Origin: Pseudoips prasinana | Taxonomy: Eukaryota; Arthropoda; Insecta; Lepidoptera; Nolidae | Length of the DNA stretch: 64,000 bases | Assembly (NCBI GenBank): GCA_951640165.1 | Contig: OX621241.1 | Coordinates: forward strand, 10,235,001-10,299,000 | Reading direction: 5' to 3' | Shown here: piece after piece, positions 54,536-64,000 of the stretch | Position numbering within the stretch: position 1 is the first letter of the stretch | Layout of the letters: each line of letters begins with the position of its first letter | Program-made: the position numbers and the translations under genes | The notes under the pieces: generated by a model | What the model was told of the DNA's origin: nothing | Database searches by the model: none | Seen by the model: the letters and a program-made list of their open reading frames with translations, nothing else

Positions 54536-54650
54536 TCATCACCCCATCACATCTCGCGGCACGAGTTGAAATCGTCCCAAGGGAATATCTACCAGAGAAC
54601 TGGCGGCAGCGTCTCTCTGAGTAGTATGACCAACATAAAACATGTCTGTA
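54536..54650 (+). repeat. 'Family C' fragment
   Basis: ATCATCACCCCATCACATCT and GGGAATATCTACCAGAGAAC. A hairpin GTTCCTGTGTGCGGGACACAGGAAC follows at 54725-54749. Confidence 0.5.
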
Positions 54651-54945
54651 CAGCGTGTCGATTATGGCATATCCCTCTAGAACACCACTCAAAAGATTTC
54701 CACAATGGAATTGTTTCGTGATACGTTCCTGTGTGCGGGACACAGGAACATATCATGTCAGGCGAGTGACGTTCACTGCTTGACAAATGGAAACAATTCC
54801 ATCTTAGATTGCCAGAGCTCTTCGGGGGAAAGAGATGGGGATCAGCAAAATGTGATACCTTCAGTATTTCAACCATCATAGGCTACAGTGACGTATGAGA
54901 GCGAGGCGGAATATGTGACTTTATCCCGATTTTAGTTACATTTTT

Positions 54946-55042
54946 TACGTAATAATAATAATTTGAGGCAAATAAACACACTGCCATCTGATCCCAAACT
55001 AGGCAGAACTTGTACTGTGGCAACGAATCATCTGATAAACAA
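54946..55042 (-). repeat. SINE T1, tail part
   Basis: AATAATAATAATTTGAGGC and CCATCTGATCCCAAACTAGG. Confidence 0.65.
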
Positions 55043-55061
55043 GAATTCAGGACATTATCAT

Positions 55062-55215
55062 CGACCACACTAGGCAACTAAATCCTGGTATCACGAGGGC
55101 TTTTACAAACATACAATTACCTGACACAAAGCAAACCCAGACTAAGAACAAATTATGCAAATAGTTGCCCTGAGTGGGGATCGAACCCGAATCACGAGGG
55201 GATAGCGAGGCGCCA
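55062..55215 (-). repeat. SINE T2, near full length
   Basis: CACACTAGGCAACTAAATCC at the left to GGGGATCGAACCCGAATCACG and ATAGCGAGGCG at the head. Confidence 0.72.
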
Positions 55216-55227
55216 TACGTATGTTAT

Positions 55228-55435
55228 TACAGTAAACTTAATGCAATAGGCGGCCTTATCCGTAAACCTTGTGTCAAAGATCTCTTCCCGGAAACTAATG
55301 TGTTAGATGAACAACAAGAACACTTATATGAAGAACTGGAGGGACAGAATATAGTGAACAGAATAAATTGGACATACGGGAACAAACTAAATGAGCTTAC
55401 CTACATAAATAACCTACAGAATACGTAGGTATATT
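55228..55435 (+). other. Unrecognised coding-like stretch
   Basis: A 70-codon open frame with VLDEQQEHLYEELEGQNIV and INWTYGNKLNEL ending at a stop near 55428. The start GCGGCCTTATCCG...GATCTCTTCCCGG is wording that also occurs at 63420-63455 in repeats. Probably part of a transposable element. Confidence 0.35.
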
Positions 55436-55930
55436 ACTTATAATGATTGCAATTACCACTTAGTTATCTTTGTAGGACTAGATCCAACGACACAATTCCT
55501 ACGTTCACACGATATGAGTCTTACTAATGTTGAACGAGTTAGCTTTTCGCATATTAAGTAGTCGAATTTTGATAGTCAAAATTTGACAGGTAATCTAGCA
55601 CTAAATCTATTTTTGTTTAGTTTTTCGGCTTTGGCATCTTTGGTCTTATGAGCCAACACAAAATCTAGATAAAGTAATTTTAACTGATCATGATAATCTG
55701 TAGCCTGCTATACCTAAGTCTGCTGAAATCTTAACTTAAGCACCTACACTGGTCAGTTCATTCATGGGCTTTCATGTGGTTACAGTAGGGCACCTCCCCT
55801 TTACACTTGCAACAGCATGACAAATAATTTGCATGAACGATTACAGTGGTTTGCCTTAAGCTAAGACCAGCTTCCAAACTGAATTTCAATTAAGTACCAG
55901 ATGAATGTAGAATACGTACATATTTAGTAA
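55436..55930. other. Unassigned stretch
   Basis: No gene recognised. Confidence 0.35.
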
Positions 55931-56000
55931 TCGCCCATCTACAAAATGACCTCCTGGTCACTTACGGACCGGTAAGAGCATCTGGCCATGAATGGCTCCC
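55931..56000 (-). repeat. 5S-derived SINE, head only
   Basis: Minus strand: CAGATGCTCTTACCGGTCCG, TAAGTGACCAGG, GTAGATGGGCGA. Confidence 0.55.
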
Positions 56001-56040
56001 TACTCATTCATCAGGAAACATAGTTGAATAAACTGCTCAG

Positions 56041-56850
56041 TATAATAATATCCGGTGACATTATTCACACGGCCATCTGACCCTAAACTAAGCAGAACTT
56101 GTACTATGGAAACCAGATAACTGATATGCTACATATACAACTTTTTTAGGGTTCCGTAGGCAAATGGCAAAACACGGAACCCTTATAGATTCGTCATGTC
56201 TGTCTGTCTGTCCGTCCGTATGTCACAGCCACTTTTTTCCGAAACTATAAGAGCTGTACTGCTGAAACTTGGTACGTAGGTGTATTATGTGAACTGCATT
56301 AAGATTTTTACACAAAAATAGAAAAAGAACAATATTTTTGGGTGGTCGCCATACATAGAACAGAAACTAAAAAAAAATTTTTTTCATCGTACCCATACAT
56401 GTGGTGTTCCAAATATCATTTTTGTCTCAACTGAATAGTTTGCGCGAGAGACACTTCCAAAGTGGTAAAATGAGTGTCCCCCCCCCCCCCCTGTAACTTC
56501 TAAAATAAGAGAATGATAAAACTAAAAAAATATATGATGTACATTACCATAGAAATTAACAACGAAAATTGGTTTGAACGAGATCTAGCAAGAAGTTTTT
56601 TTTTTAAAACGTTATAAACCGCAATTTGCTTTCATTTAATCAACTGAAATACTTGCTGCTGCGGAACCCTTCATGTGTGAGTCCGACTCGCTCTTGGCCG
56701 GTTTTTTTAAATACATACCTATATAGATAATTACAACCAGACTCAGAACAAACAGATATGTTAATGCACACAAATATCTGTCCTGGGTGGGAATAAAACT
56801 CATGGCCTGCGGCACGGCCGCGGCCGTAGATACTTCTACCAACCGGCGTC
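56041..56850 (-). repeat. SINE T1 split by another repeat
   Basis: The tail half (ATAATATCCGGTGACATTAT to ACATATACAAC) lies at 56041-56142 and the head half (AAATACATACCTATATAGAT to GGCGTCAACGAG) at 56702-56850. The two halves join at the point expected from 37360. Confidence 0.8.
56148..56701. repeat. 'GGGTTCCG...TTGGCCGG' repeat, inside a SINE
   Basis: TTTTTTAGGGTTCCGTAGGC to GAGTCCGACTCGCTCTTGGC and CGGTTTTTTT. A run of about 15 C lies at 56478-56492. Same element as 19058-19368. Confidence 0.7.
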
Positions 56851-57630
56851 AACGAGTGAAGGAATGAACGTTACGAGATAATATAAAAAATCTGTAAATT
56901 ACCACACACCTCCACGTAGCGGTGCTTAATGTATGGGGTAACTTAGGTAAAACTATATATCCTTAAGTTTTATATTAACTTCTTAATTAAAAGTCAGTAC
57001 TTTTAATTACCACATGAAAGTAGCAAAAATGTGTTCGTATCCCGTACCATAAGGGTTTCGGCTCATATTTAATTATAACCGCTACGATGTAATAAACACA
57101 AAATACTGAGTAATTTAAAAATACCGTGGTACAGATTGCATTCCGCCAAGTTTGCGTTAATGTTTCCCGTCTGTCATCTGAATGTTTAACATTGAGTGGC
57201 GCAGGATGTGGGTAAAGGGCGTGTCCGGCAGGCCACGGTCAAGATAAGTATAGTATAAAATATATAAATTTCTTAGGTTAAATTGATGAGAAAATTATAT
57301 TGGTTATATTTATGAGAAACAACGCTACAGGTATGGATAGTTAATAGTAAATATTTTATTACGGCATTTTGTGCTACTTTTTTTTATTGTAATGGTTAAT
57401 GTTGAAAACTTATTATATTTATAAAGCAAGCTACTATGGATACAAGGCAATGTTACTCGCTGATAACGGAGCTTAATATTGGTGTGAAAATTTTATTTTC
57501 CAAACACATTGATATGCCTACGAGAATTACACCTGTTACCTAAGGTATCAAACATTTACGTATATAAGTGATGATTTGGGCTGCGCTGAAAACTATTAAC
57601 GATACATAAAATAATGAACTACTTAAATAA
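56851..57630. other. Unassigned stretch
   Basis: A GC-richer 60-bp patch at 57185-57240 has no supporting splice pair. Confidence 0.35.
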
Positions 57631-57788
57631 CAACCGGGAACGACAGATTATCGTGCCATCCGAAGCACGGAGACGTTCAGAAATTAAATAAATTAAGCGC
57701 TTACCCATCTATGGACTGACCGCGAGCCTAGTTGCTTAACCTCGCCAATCACTTACGGACCGGTGCGAGGACCTGGCTATACGAGAGC
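57631..57788 (-). repeat. 5S-derived SINE, head and part of body
   Basis: Minus strand: CTCGCACCGGTCCGTAAGTG, GCGAGGTTAAGCAACTAGGC, GGTCAGTCCATAGATGGG. Confidence 0.75.
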
Positions 57789-58338
57789 ATTGCAATACTA
57801 TGAATGCTCACTTAGTTTCATGGAGGGTGAATTGATTAGTTAATCTTTAGAAAGCGTATCTACTCTTGACGCAAGAACGTGAAATTTCTGCGATCTATCT
57901 TATATCCATATTAACTATCCATACTAGAGCAGTAGTATATCTGCAAACACAAGTGCACTCTCTATTACTTTACTCTTAAATTCGAATAGGACGGTCATCC
58001 CTGATAAAAAACTCTATCTATTTCTACATTGAAGCGACGACGTTAATTTAATTACAGCTCCACACCCGCTTCAGCTAATCAAAACATAAGATTCCATTCA
58101 TGATAACGTACAACTTCCTTCAGCACAAATCGCTCTACATCTTTCATCCTATGTTAAAACCTTGGCATGTTGTTTAATTCATCCATTAAACAATTATTTA
58201 TACTGGGCGGAATATTGGCATTAGTTTCACTAGGAGTTAAATTATGTTATTATAGAGGTACAAAGTACACTCGATATTCCAAGTCGGTGGATACACGTTG
58301 ACTTTGAAAGCGCCTTTATCAGTTAGGCAGTAAGGCAA

Positions 58339-59357
58339 GTGTATGCACAGACTATGCTGTCAATTGTGCTACGTCATTAGACTAAATGTGCTCGATTCTA
58401 TCCAATACCCAAGTGTATCCACAAGACTGGCATCAACTGTGCTATGCCATTAGACTAAATGTCCCCGATCTATCCAATACGAATGTGTATCTACAAGAGT
58501 ATGACGTCAACTGTGCCTAACCATTGCTTACAAAACTCCCGATTCTATCCAATACGTAAGTATGTCTACAAGACTATGTCGTCAACTGTGCCATACCATT
58601 GATTACAATACTCCCGATTCCATCCAATACGCAAATGTTTCTACAAGACTTTGACGTCAACTGTGCCGTACAATTTAAAATTCTCCCGATTCCATTCAAT
58701 ACTCAAGGGTATCTAGAAGACTATGACGTCAACTGTGCCGTACCATTGATAAAAATTCTCCCCATGCAATCCAATACGCACGTTTAAGAGAGGTAGGGCA
58801 CAGCGTTCATTCGCTCAAAGACCAGCCCGACTGGGGAAGTACCTCCACCTTACAGAAGACATTCTTTAATAACGACTTTAATGTTGTGTTTCTGCGTGTG
58901 AGTAAGGTCGCCAGAGCTCATTGGAGTGGGGGGAAGGGTCAGCAACACTTGTTTGCTGACTCTTAAAGGCCGGCAACGCACCCGTGACACCTGCTGCGAG
59001 TGTCCATGGGCGGCGGTAATCACTTTCCATCAGGTGACCCGCTTGCTTGTTTGTCGTCCTATGACGTAAAAAAAGTGTATCTATAAGACTATGACGACAA
59101 CTGTGCCGTACCATTGATTACAATACTCCCGATTCCATCCAATACGCAAGTGTATCTACAAGACTACGACGTCAACTGTGCCGTGCCATTGATTTTAATA
59201 CTCCCGATTCTATCTAATACGCAAGTGCACACAAGACTGTGGCATCAACTGTACTAAGCCATTGATAACAATACTCTCGATTCTATCCAATACGCAAGTG
59301 TATCCACAAGACTGTGACGTCAACTGTGCCGTGCCATTGATTATTATTAATACGCAA
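58339..59357 (+). repeat. Minisatellite, ~75-bp unit, about 10 copies, interrupted
   Basis: The unit runs GTGTATCTACAAGACTATGA, CGTCAACTGTGCCGTACCAT, TGATTACAATACTCCCGATT, CTATCCAATACGCAA. Six units (58339-58783) and four or five more (59075-59357) flank an insertion. Consensus length 75 bp equals 25 codons and several neighbouring units stay in one frame (DYDVNCAVPLI, ILPIPSNTQ), but others have 1-3-bp indels. Confidence 0.85.
58784..59074 (+). mobile_element. 5'-truncated LINE 3' end inserted in the minisatellite
   Basis: AGCCCGACTGGGGAAGTACC, TCCACCTTACAGAAGAC, GCGTGTGAGTAAGGTCGCC, then CCATGGGCGGCGGTAATCAC and 7 A at the end. The last part recurs reversed at 61436-61580. Confidence 0.72.
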
Positions 59358-59726
59358 GTATTTATAATAATCAATGGCACTACTACTACTACAATGGCTA
59401 CTACACTTGCTACTAGACTGTGGGTGATGACTGGGGCTTTAACAGTGATATGCCTATGATTAACATGCTTCCAATTCTAGCCTATTTGATAGAATCCATG
59501 GCACTGGCATCTTTAGCTGTATCAATTTAGTTACGGCGCGGAACACTCGAGGGAACCTATCGACAAATTATGCCCCCGGTGCGAAATTACATATAAGCAG
59601 TTTTACTAATTTGACAGTTCAATGTAAGTAGGTATGCCCTATTCTTTCCATACAGGACTTCTAGCATTAAATTAGTTTAGCAGTGTAAAAAAGACAATGT
59701 ATTATCTCTCTTGTTTTCTCAGTAAA

Positions 59727-59785
59727 AGTTTGCGATTCGTGTCATCACCGTCAGAGATCGGTGAAGACACGAATCGCCAACTGAG
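59727..59785. repeat. Hairpin, 19-bp arms
   Basis: GCGATTCGTGTCATCACCG and CGGTGAAGACACGAATCGC with one mismatch, loop TCAGAGAT. Confidence 0.75.
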
Positions 59786-59789
59786 CGAT

Positions 59790-60424
59790 TCATGCACAGG
59801 GCCCATTGCACGTATAATGGGCCCCGTTAGAGAATGTGACCTGTTAAAACATATTATATTGTAATCTTAGCAAGTAATCAGAAGCATATGACACCTCGTA
59901 AAACCATCTTTGTTTGGGTGTTATCGGACTAATTGAACGATATGGCAGAATGGAATAGTTGACGTCATTCGATAGTTTTTTCCACACCGATCAATCAATC
60001 GTTGGCCGATTAAGCGATCGTCCACTGATTAACCGTGGTTCGATGACAATAACCTGCGATCGATCGATCGATGTAATAACACCCTTATTAGTCTCCTGGT
60101 TACCGAGGCCTATAGAAATGAACATAAGGAACGAACTATGAACGTTACGATGCATCCCTCATACTTTTTTTTTATCAAATCATATCTAATATCTTTCATG
60201 TTGCATTTGACATCAATCATGACTGAAATGAAAAAAATCTACGCGCCTGTTTACCAAAAGCTGTCAATGAGCGTGTTGTCGATCAATGAACTTGCGGCGA
60301 GAAAAGCTCGTTGATAGTTGTTATACATAGAAAATTGATAAATAAATACACATTATTGTTACAAATCCCCAATTACTATTATTAGTCTAAGCAATTTGTC
60401 TATACAACAAAACCATATATACTA
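59790..60424. other. Unassigned stretch
   Basis: GATCGATCGATCGAT at 60058-60072; no gene. Confidence 0.35.
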
Positions 60425-60640
60425 GATGTGTGGTTCCGGGCCCAGAAAGAATGGCAGAAGCACCTTCCCATGGGTGTCGTATAAGGCGACTAACCAGGTA
60501 GTCGAGCAGCAGCACTACCTGTGTACTAGTTAGCTAACGCGGTCGCAAACTCACATGTCAAGCGCGGTGACTATGGCAAACGACTCCAAATGGCGAAAAT
60601 TTTGTTGAAGCCAGCAGTGCAGGACATAAGGCTGATGATT
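60425..60640. repeat. 'Family D' copy, reversed
   Basis: CCCATGGGTGTCGTATAAGG, AGCGCGGTGACTATGGCAAA, GCAGTGCAGGACATAAGGC. Confidence 0.6.
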
Positions 60641-60689
60641 ATATCAACTTAACTACAAACTGCTGTGTGGTTTACGCCAACGAATTTCT

Positions 60690-60890
60690 CCACACTCAGT
60701 AGAAGTCGTCCCGAGGGAATATCTCCCAGATAACGGGCAGCTGCGTCAGCACCATCATACTGCGCCGACACGTGAGCCAAGCGTGGCGATTATGGTATAT
60801 ACATCCAAATGATGTACAGAGCTCCACTGTGGAAATCTTTTGGGGAGGCCTTTGTCCAGCAGTGGACGTCATTCGGTTGACATTTACCTA
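60690..60890 (+). repeat. 'Family C' copy
   Basis: GTCGTCCCGAGGGAATATCT, GATAACGGGCAGCTGCGTCA, TTGTCCAGCAGTGGACGTC. Confidence 0.6.
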
Positions 60891-61031
60891 ATAAAACAAA
60901 TTGTAAGTTGCAAATGCTTTATCATTTCTCCCGTGGTGTATTCGCTGATCTAAAGAAGTGGACAGTACACGAAGAAAGAGAAGCGTATATTGGGCCGTTC
61001 ACCAGTAAGCTAAGTCAAAAGTATCACTCAC

Positions 61032-61174
61032 CATATAAGGTATAGCAGCTCTTATAACGTTGATTTTGTTGCAGTAGTTGGCTAAAGCACTCAAGGTCTC
61101 CGTGGGCCCCACAGGCCGGTAGTGTCCACTGTTCTCGCAGGCGAGCCAGTGGCCGAGTCGAATAAAGCAATATC
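61032..61174 (-). CDS. Host gene exon A (47 codons), unidentified gene
   Basis: 143 nt between an acceptor (TTACTTGTCCAG) and the consensus donor GTGAGTG. The favoured frame enters in mid-codon and leaves in phase 0: YCFIRLGHWLACENSGHYRP, VGPTETLSALANYCNK, INVIRAAIPYM. That phase fits exon B at 44627-44713. A second frame is also open across it, and AG dinucleotides inside allow a shorter exon, so the 5' limit is uncertain. SGHYRP and, in exon B, GSHRP give the pair a faint internal similarity. The gene was not recognised. Confidence 0.5.
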
Positions 61175-61203
61175 CTGGACAAGTAAGTAACATTAAGTAT
61201 TGT

Positions 61204-61318
61204 CAAATTTCTTTTATAGATTTTGAACATTATCACAAAAGCATAATGTTCATTTTCAATTGCGGAAATTTGACAGAGAGATGGGGTAGATGATGTGCTG
61301 GCGTCTGTACAAGATGTT
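61204..61318. mobile_element. TA-flanked MITE copy, left arm truncated
   Basis: TGTCAAATTTCTTTTATAGA to GATGTGCTGGCGTCTGTACA. Confidence 0.7.
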
Positions 61319-61374
61319 TTTAGTTTTACAAGAAACATCTCACTAAACCTATCTGGCGTATTGCACAATAACTA

Positions 61375-61880
61375 ATTACCTTGGATGCATTGGATCCGGT
61401 GGTAGCATTAAAGCGCGACCGTCGTTATTATTATTATTATTTTTTTTTATGTTAGTGCCTGATGGTAAGTGATCACCGCCGCCCATGGACACTCGCAACA
61501 CCAGAGGAGTCGCGGGTGCGTTGCCAACCTTTAAGAGTCAGCAAACAAGTGTTGCTGACCCTCCCCCCTCCCCGATGAGTTAACACAAGGTCCGTCATAA
61601 TAATAATACCTTGATATAGACAGAACCATTGACAATATGTAGTAAAAATATTAGACTTAAACTAGATAATTAAACATAGTCTCTTGACAATAACTTGATA
61701 CGAGCTAGCTAAATATCATTGCTATAATAAAATAAATTTTATAAATGTTTTCATACAATGTGTACCTAAATATCTATGTTACTAGAAATAATAATGTATA
61801 CAACTATATTACTACAAACATGTTCTGACTATTTACGAGCGCTTTTTTAAAGCCTACGTGAATAAAAACCTTTTTTTTTA
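61375..61880. repeat. 'Family U' copy, reversed, interrupted
   Basis: GGATCCGGTGGTAGCATTAA, GCGCGACCGTCGTTATTA, then an insertion at 61436-61580, then TAACACAAGGTCCGTCATAA onward to GCCTACGTGAATAAAAACC. Confidence 0.68.
61436..61580 (-). mobile_element. LINE 3'-end fragment inserted in family U
   Basis: Starts with 8 T (poly(A) on the minus strand), then GTGATCACCGCCGCCCATGG and TTAAGAGTCAGCAAACAAGT. Same sequence as the end of 58784-59074. Confidence 0.68.
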
Positions 61881-62046
61881 TTTACCTGAACAATACGAGT
61901 CCCAGCCCGCTTCGTGGTAAGATTGCTTTACATCGAATGGTCGGCTTACTTTTATTAAATTGACACCATTTTGTAATTTTTTACATTTTCCTTCCGAAAA
62001 GAATTCGTATAAGCTGAAATAAACGACGAAACATTTTATTACATTA

Positions 62047-62262
62047 TATAATAATATCCTGGGACATTATTAACGGCCATCTGATCACAAACTAAGCATA
62101 TCTTGAACTATGGAAACCAGATAACTGATATAAGTACTACTTTTCTTTTATAAATACATACTTATATAGATAACTACACCCAGATTCGGGACAAACAGAC
62201 ATGTTCATGCACACAAATATCTGTTATGGGTGGTAATCGAACCCACGACCTTTGGCCCGTCG
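62047..62262 (-). repeat. SINE T1 copy
   Basis: ATAATATCCTGGGACATTAT to GGTGGTAATCGAACCCACGA. Confidence 0.82.
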
Positions 62263-62389
62263 AAATAGATCAAAATTGCGTATCTTTAAAGCCACAAAAT
62301 TTATGTTCCTAGTTATTAAAATAGGATATAATTAAGGGCCTGTTCATGATAGATATCTTCATGTGTTTTATTTATTTATTTAATCGTGT

Positions 62390-62620
62390 GTGCAAAGGCT
62401 GTGGTTACCCCAATGTCCAATTTGTTCAAGCCGCACAGTATAGGCTCATGATATGGCTTAACTGCCGTTGTCTGTCTGTCTGAAGACACAAACGGAAACC
62501 ACCAGGTGCACATGCCCTCTGAAGCAAGGAGACACTCAGAAATAAACTAACTAGCAGTCACCCATCCATAGACTGACAACACCTCTAGGTGCTTAACCTC
62601 TCCCGATTACGATACGGAGC
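62390..62620 (-). repeat. 5S-derived SINE, diverged
   Basis: Minus strand: GAGAGGTTAAGCACCTAGAG, GTCTATGGATGGGTGAC, GTCTCCTTGCTTCAGAGGGC. Confidence 0.68.
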
Positions 62621-62739
62621 TATTATAGCAAATACCTCAGATCAACTGGCATTAAGCGGCTCAAAACTCGCATATTTACATGTTAATATAGTTTTGAGAT
62701 CAGACGTATTATTTATCCATTAGGTAAGAAATACTAAAT

Positions 62740-63053
62740 ATAATAAAATCGTAGGAAAGTCAAAACTGTACATAGAATATTTTTTTAAAAGGATAATTCG
62801 GGCGTGATCTCTTATCGATACCGAAGCCAAAAATATAGTTTTTAGAATTTATGTCTGTGTGTCTGTTTGTCTGTATGTATGTCCGGGCTAAACTCAAAAA
62901 GTACGGCGTGGATTACTTCAAATTTTGCATGAATATTACTAAGAGGTCGGGTCAACATATAGGCTATATATTATCACGCTATCACCTACGGGGGAGGAGC
63001 TATGATAAAATATAAAATTTAATGCGGGTAATACCGCGGGGCACAGCTAGTAC
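62740..63053 (+). mobile_element. Helitron-like element, best CTAG end
   Basis: CGATACCGAAGCCAAAAATA, GGTCGGGTCAACATATAGGC, GCGGGTAATACCGCGGGGCA, then CAGCTAG and a T. The hairpin CGGGTAATACCG lies 11 nt before the terminal CTAG. Confidence 0.62.
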
Positions 63054-63714
63054 TTAATATTATAGTTGTCACTTCACGACAGCAAATCATAGACGCGAGT
63101 GACAAAATATCTACTTCAGGACAGCGACGCATTTACATTCAACATCTGGCATTTCGTTCTTGCACACATTATGTAATATGCGGAATTGAGACGTTCCTAA
63201 CTTTCAATGTTATACAACAATATCCTTATCAATTAACATGTTTGTCTTGTTTCCGCATATGACATAATGTACGCCAGAATGAGATGTCCGATGCCGATCA
63301 TATTTCAAATAGTTGTCCAATATAATAATATAAATCGATAAATTTACTCGTTATTGTACACTAATAGTAAAATCATACAGTATATGATAGGAGCATATAA
63401 TTAAAAAGTATACAATTGGAGGTCTTATCACTAATATGTGATCTCTTCCAGACAACCAAAAAATGGATATCAATAGGGATTATTTAAGAGGACAGTTGTC
63501 GGTGTACTTAAACTTTATTAACAGTACCCATTGCTACTCAGTACAAGGGCCTACTATATATACTATATACATACATACCTACAATAGACAGAAACTTACA
63601 TATTACAATATTACCTACTTTTCTTTCAATGTATCCTATAGTGATAGGTAGTAATCCTTTGCTGGAACTTGTGTAAACTTTGAGCTTGGCGCACTATACT
63701 CTATCATATGTAAT
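63054..63714. other. Unassigned stretch
   Basis: GGAGGTCTTATCACTAA...TGATCTCTTCCAGACAACC at 63418-63460 is repeat wording shared with 55250. No gene. Confidence 0.4.
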
Positions 63715-63858
63715 GTACAGACGCCAGCACATCCAGCTATCCCAATCTGTCAAATTTCTTTAATAGATTTTCAACTTTATCACAAAAGCATAAGGTTCAC
63801 TTTCAATTGGGGAAATTTGACAGATTGGGGTAGCTTGATGTGCTGGCGTCTGTACATC
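63715..63858. mobile_element. TA-flanked MITE, most complete copy
   Basis: TGTACAGACGCCAGCACATC to GATGTGCTGGCGTCTGTACA, 144 bp. The arms pair almost throughout. Confidence 0.82.
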
Positions 63859-63912
63859 TTAAATATTGAATAACTCGACCTATCCGTAGAATAAAGTTAC
63901 TTCTGCATAATT

Positions 63913-63957
63913 GTTCAAAAATGGGAAATCCTAAATTTATCTAATCATTCGGCGGTA
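63913..63957. mobile_element. Partial copy of the 32889 inverted-repeat element
   Basis: TCAAAAATGGGAAATCCTAA and ATCATTCGGCGG; it may continue beyond the window. Confidence 0.5.
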
Positions 63958-64000
63958 TCTCTCTATTCGTTCATTCTAATAATAACTCTGGAATCAATAT

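Larger units (their letters stand above)
44714..61031 (-). other. Inferred 16.3-kb intron between exons A and B
   Basis: Inferred only from the splice-phase match of the two exons. The interval is filled by repeats annotated separately. No further exon with both splice signals was found in it. Confidence 0.4.

Noticed and set aside
58339..59357. CRISPR array
   Set aside because: Units are contiguous, diverged and about 75 bp with no spacers; the genome is eukaryotic. It is a minisatellite.

Overview
The window looks like eukaryotic, almost certainly lepidopteran (moth or butterfly), nuclear DNA: AT-rich, very low gene density, and filled with insect repeat families (tRNA- and 5S-derived SINEs, RTE and CR1/Jockey-type LINE 3' ends, Helitron-like pieces ending in CTAG, a BEL/Pao LTR element, TA-flanked MITEs). 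The assignment to Lepidoptera is inference from these families. Nothing bacterial or viral, and no rRNA or functional tRNA gene, was recognised.

The only support for a host gene is two short minus-strand exons with matching splice phase (61032-61174 and 44627-44713), separated by a 16.3 kb repeat-filled intron. I could not name the gene. If they belong together, much of 44.7-61.0 kb is intron.

Region by region. 1-11 kb: a LINE 3' end, SINEs, a TA-flanked inverted-repeat element, foldbacks, and two similar short reading frames at 7973-8125 and 9144-9258. 11.0-12.25 kb: a 1,236-bp DNA transposon with 35-bp terminal inverted repeats starting CAC and a CGAAG target duplication, carrying its own small intron-containing gene with a TATA box and initiator. 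13.5-18.1 kb: a nearly complete CR1/Jockey-type LINE with both reading frames open, directly downstream of a tRNA-like sequence. 21.3-27.7 kb: a complete but dead BEL/Pao element (156-bp LTRs, AGGGG target duplication), itself split by a 5'-truncated R1-type LINE with poly(A) and a 15-bp target duplication. 28-44 kb and 44.7-64 kb: dense nested SINEs, LINE tails, MITEs, Helitron-like fragments, long hairpins and a roughly 75-bp minisatellite.

The genes do not form a pathway. What can be read is an insertion history: SINE split by MITE, SINE split by another repeat, LINE inside BEL inside an older repeat, and a small retroposon inside a 5S-derived SINE and again inside an RTE tail.
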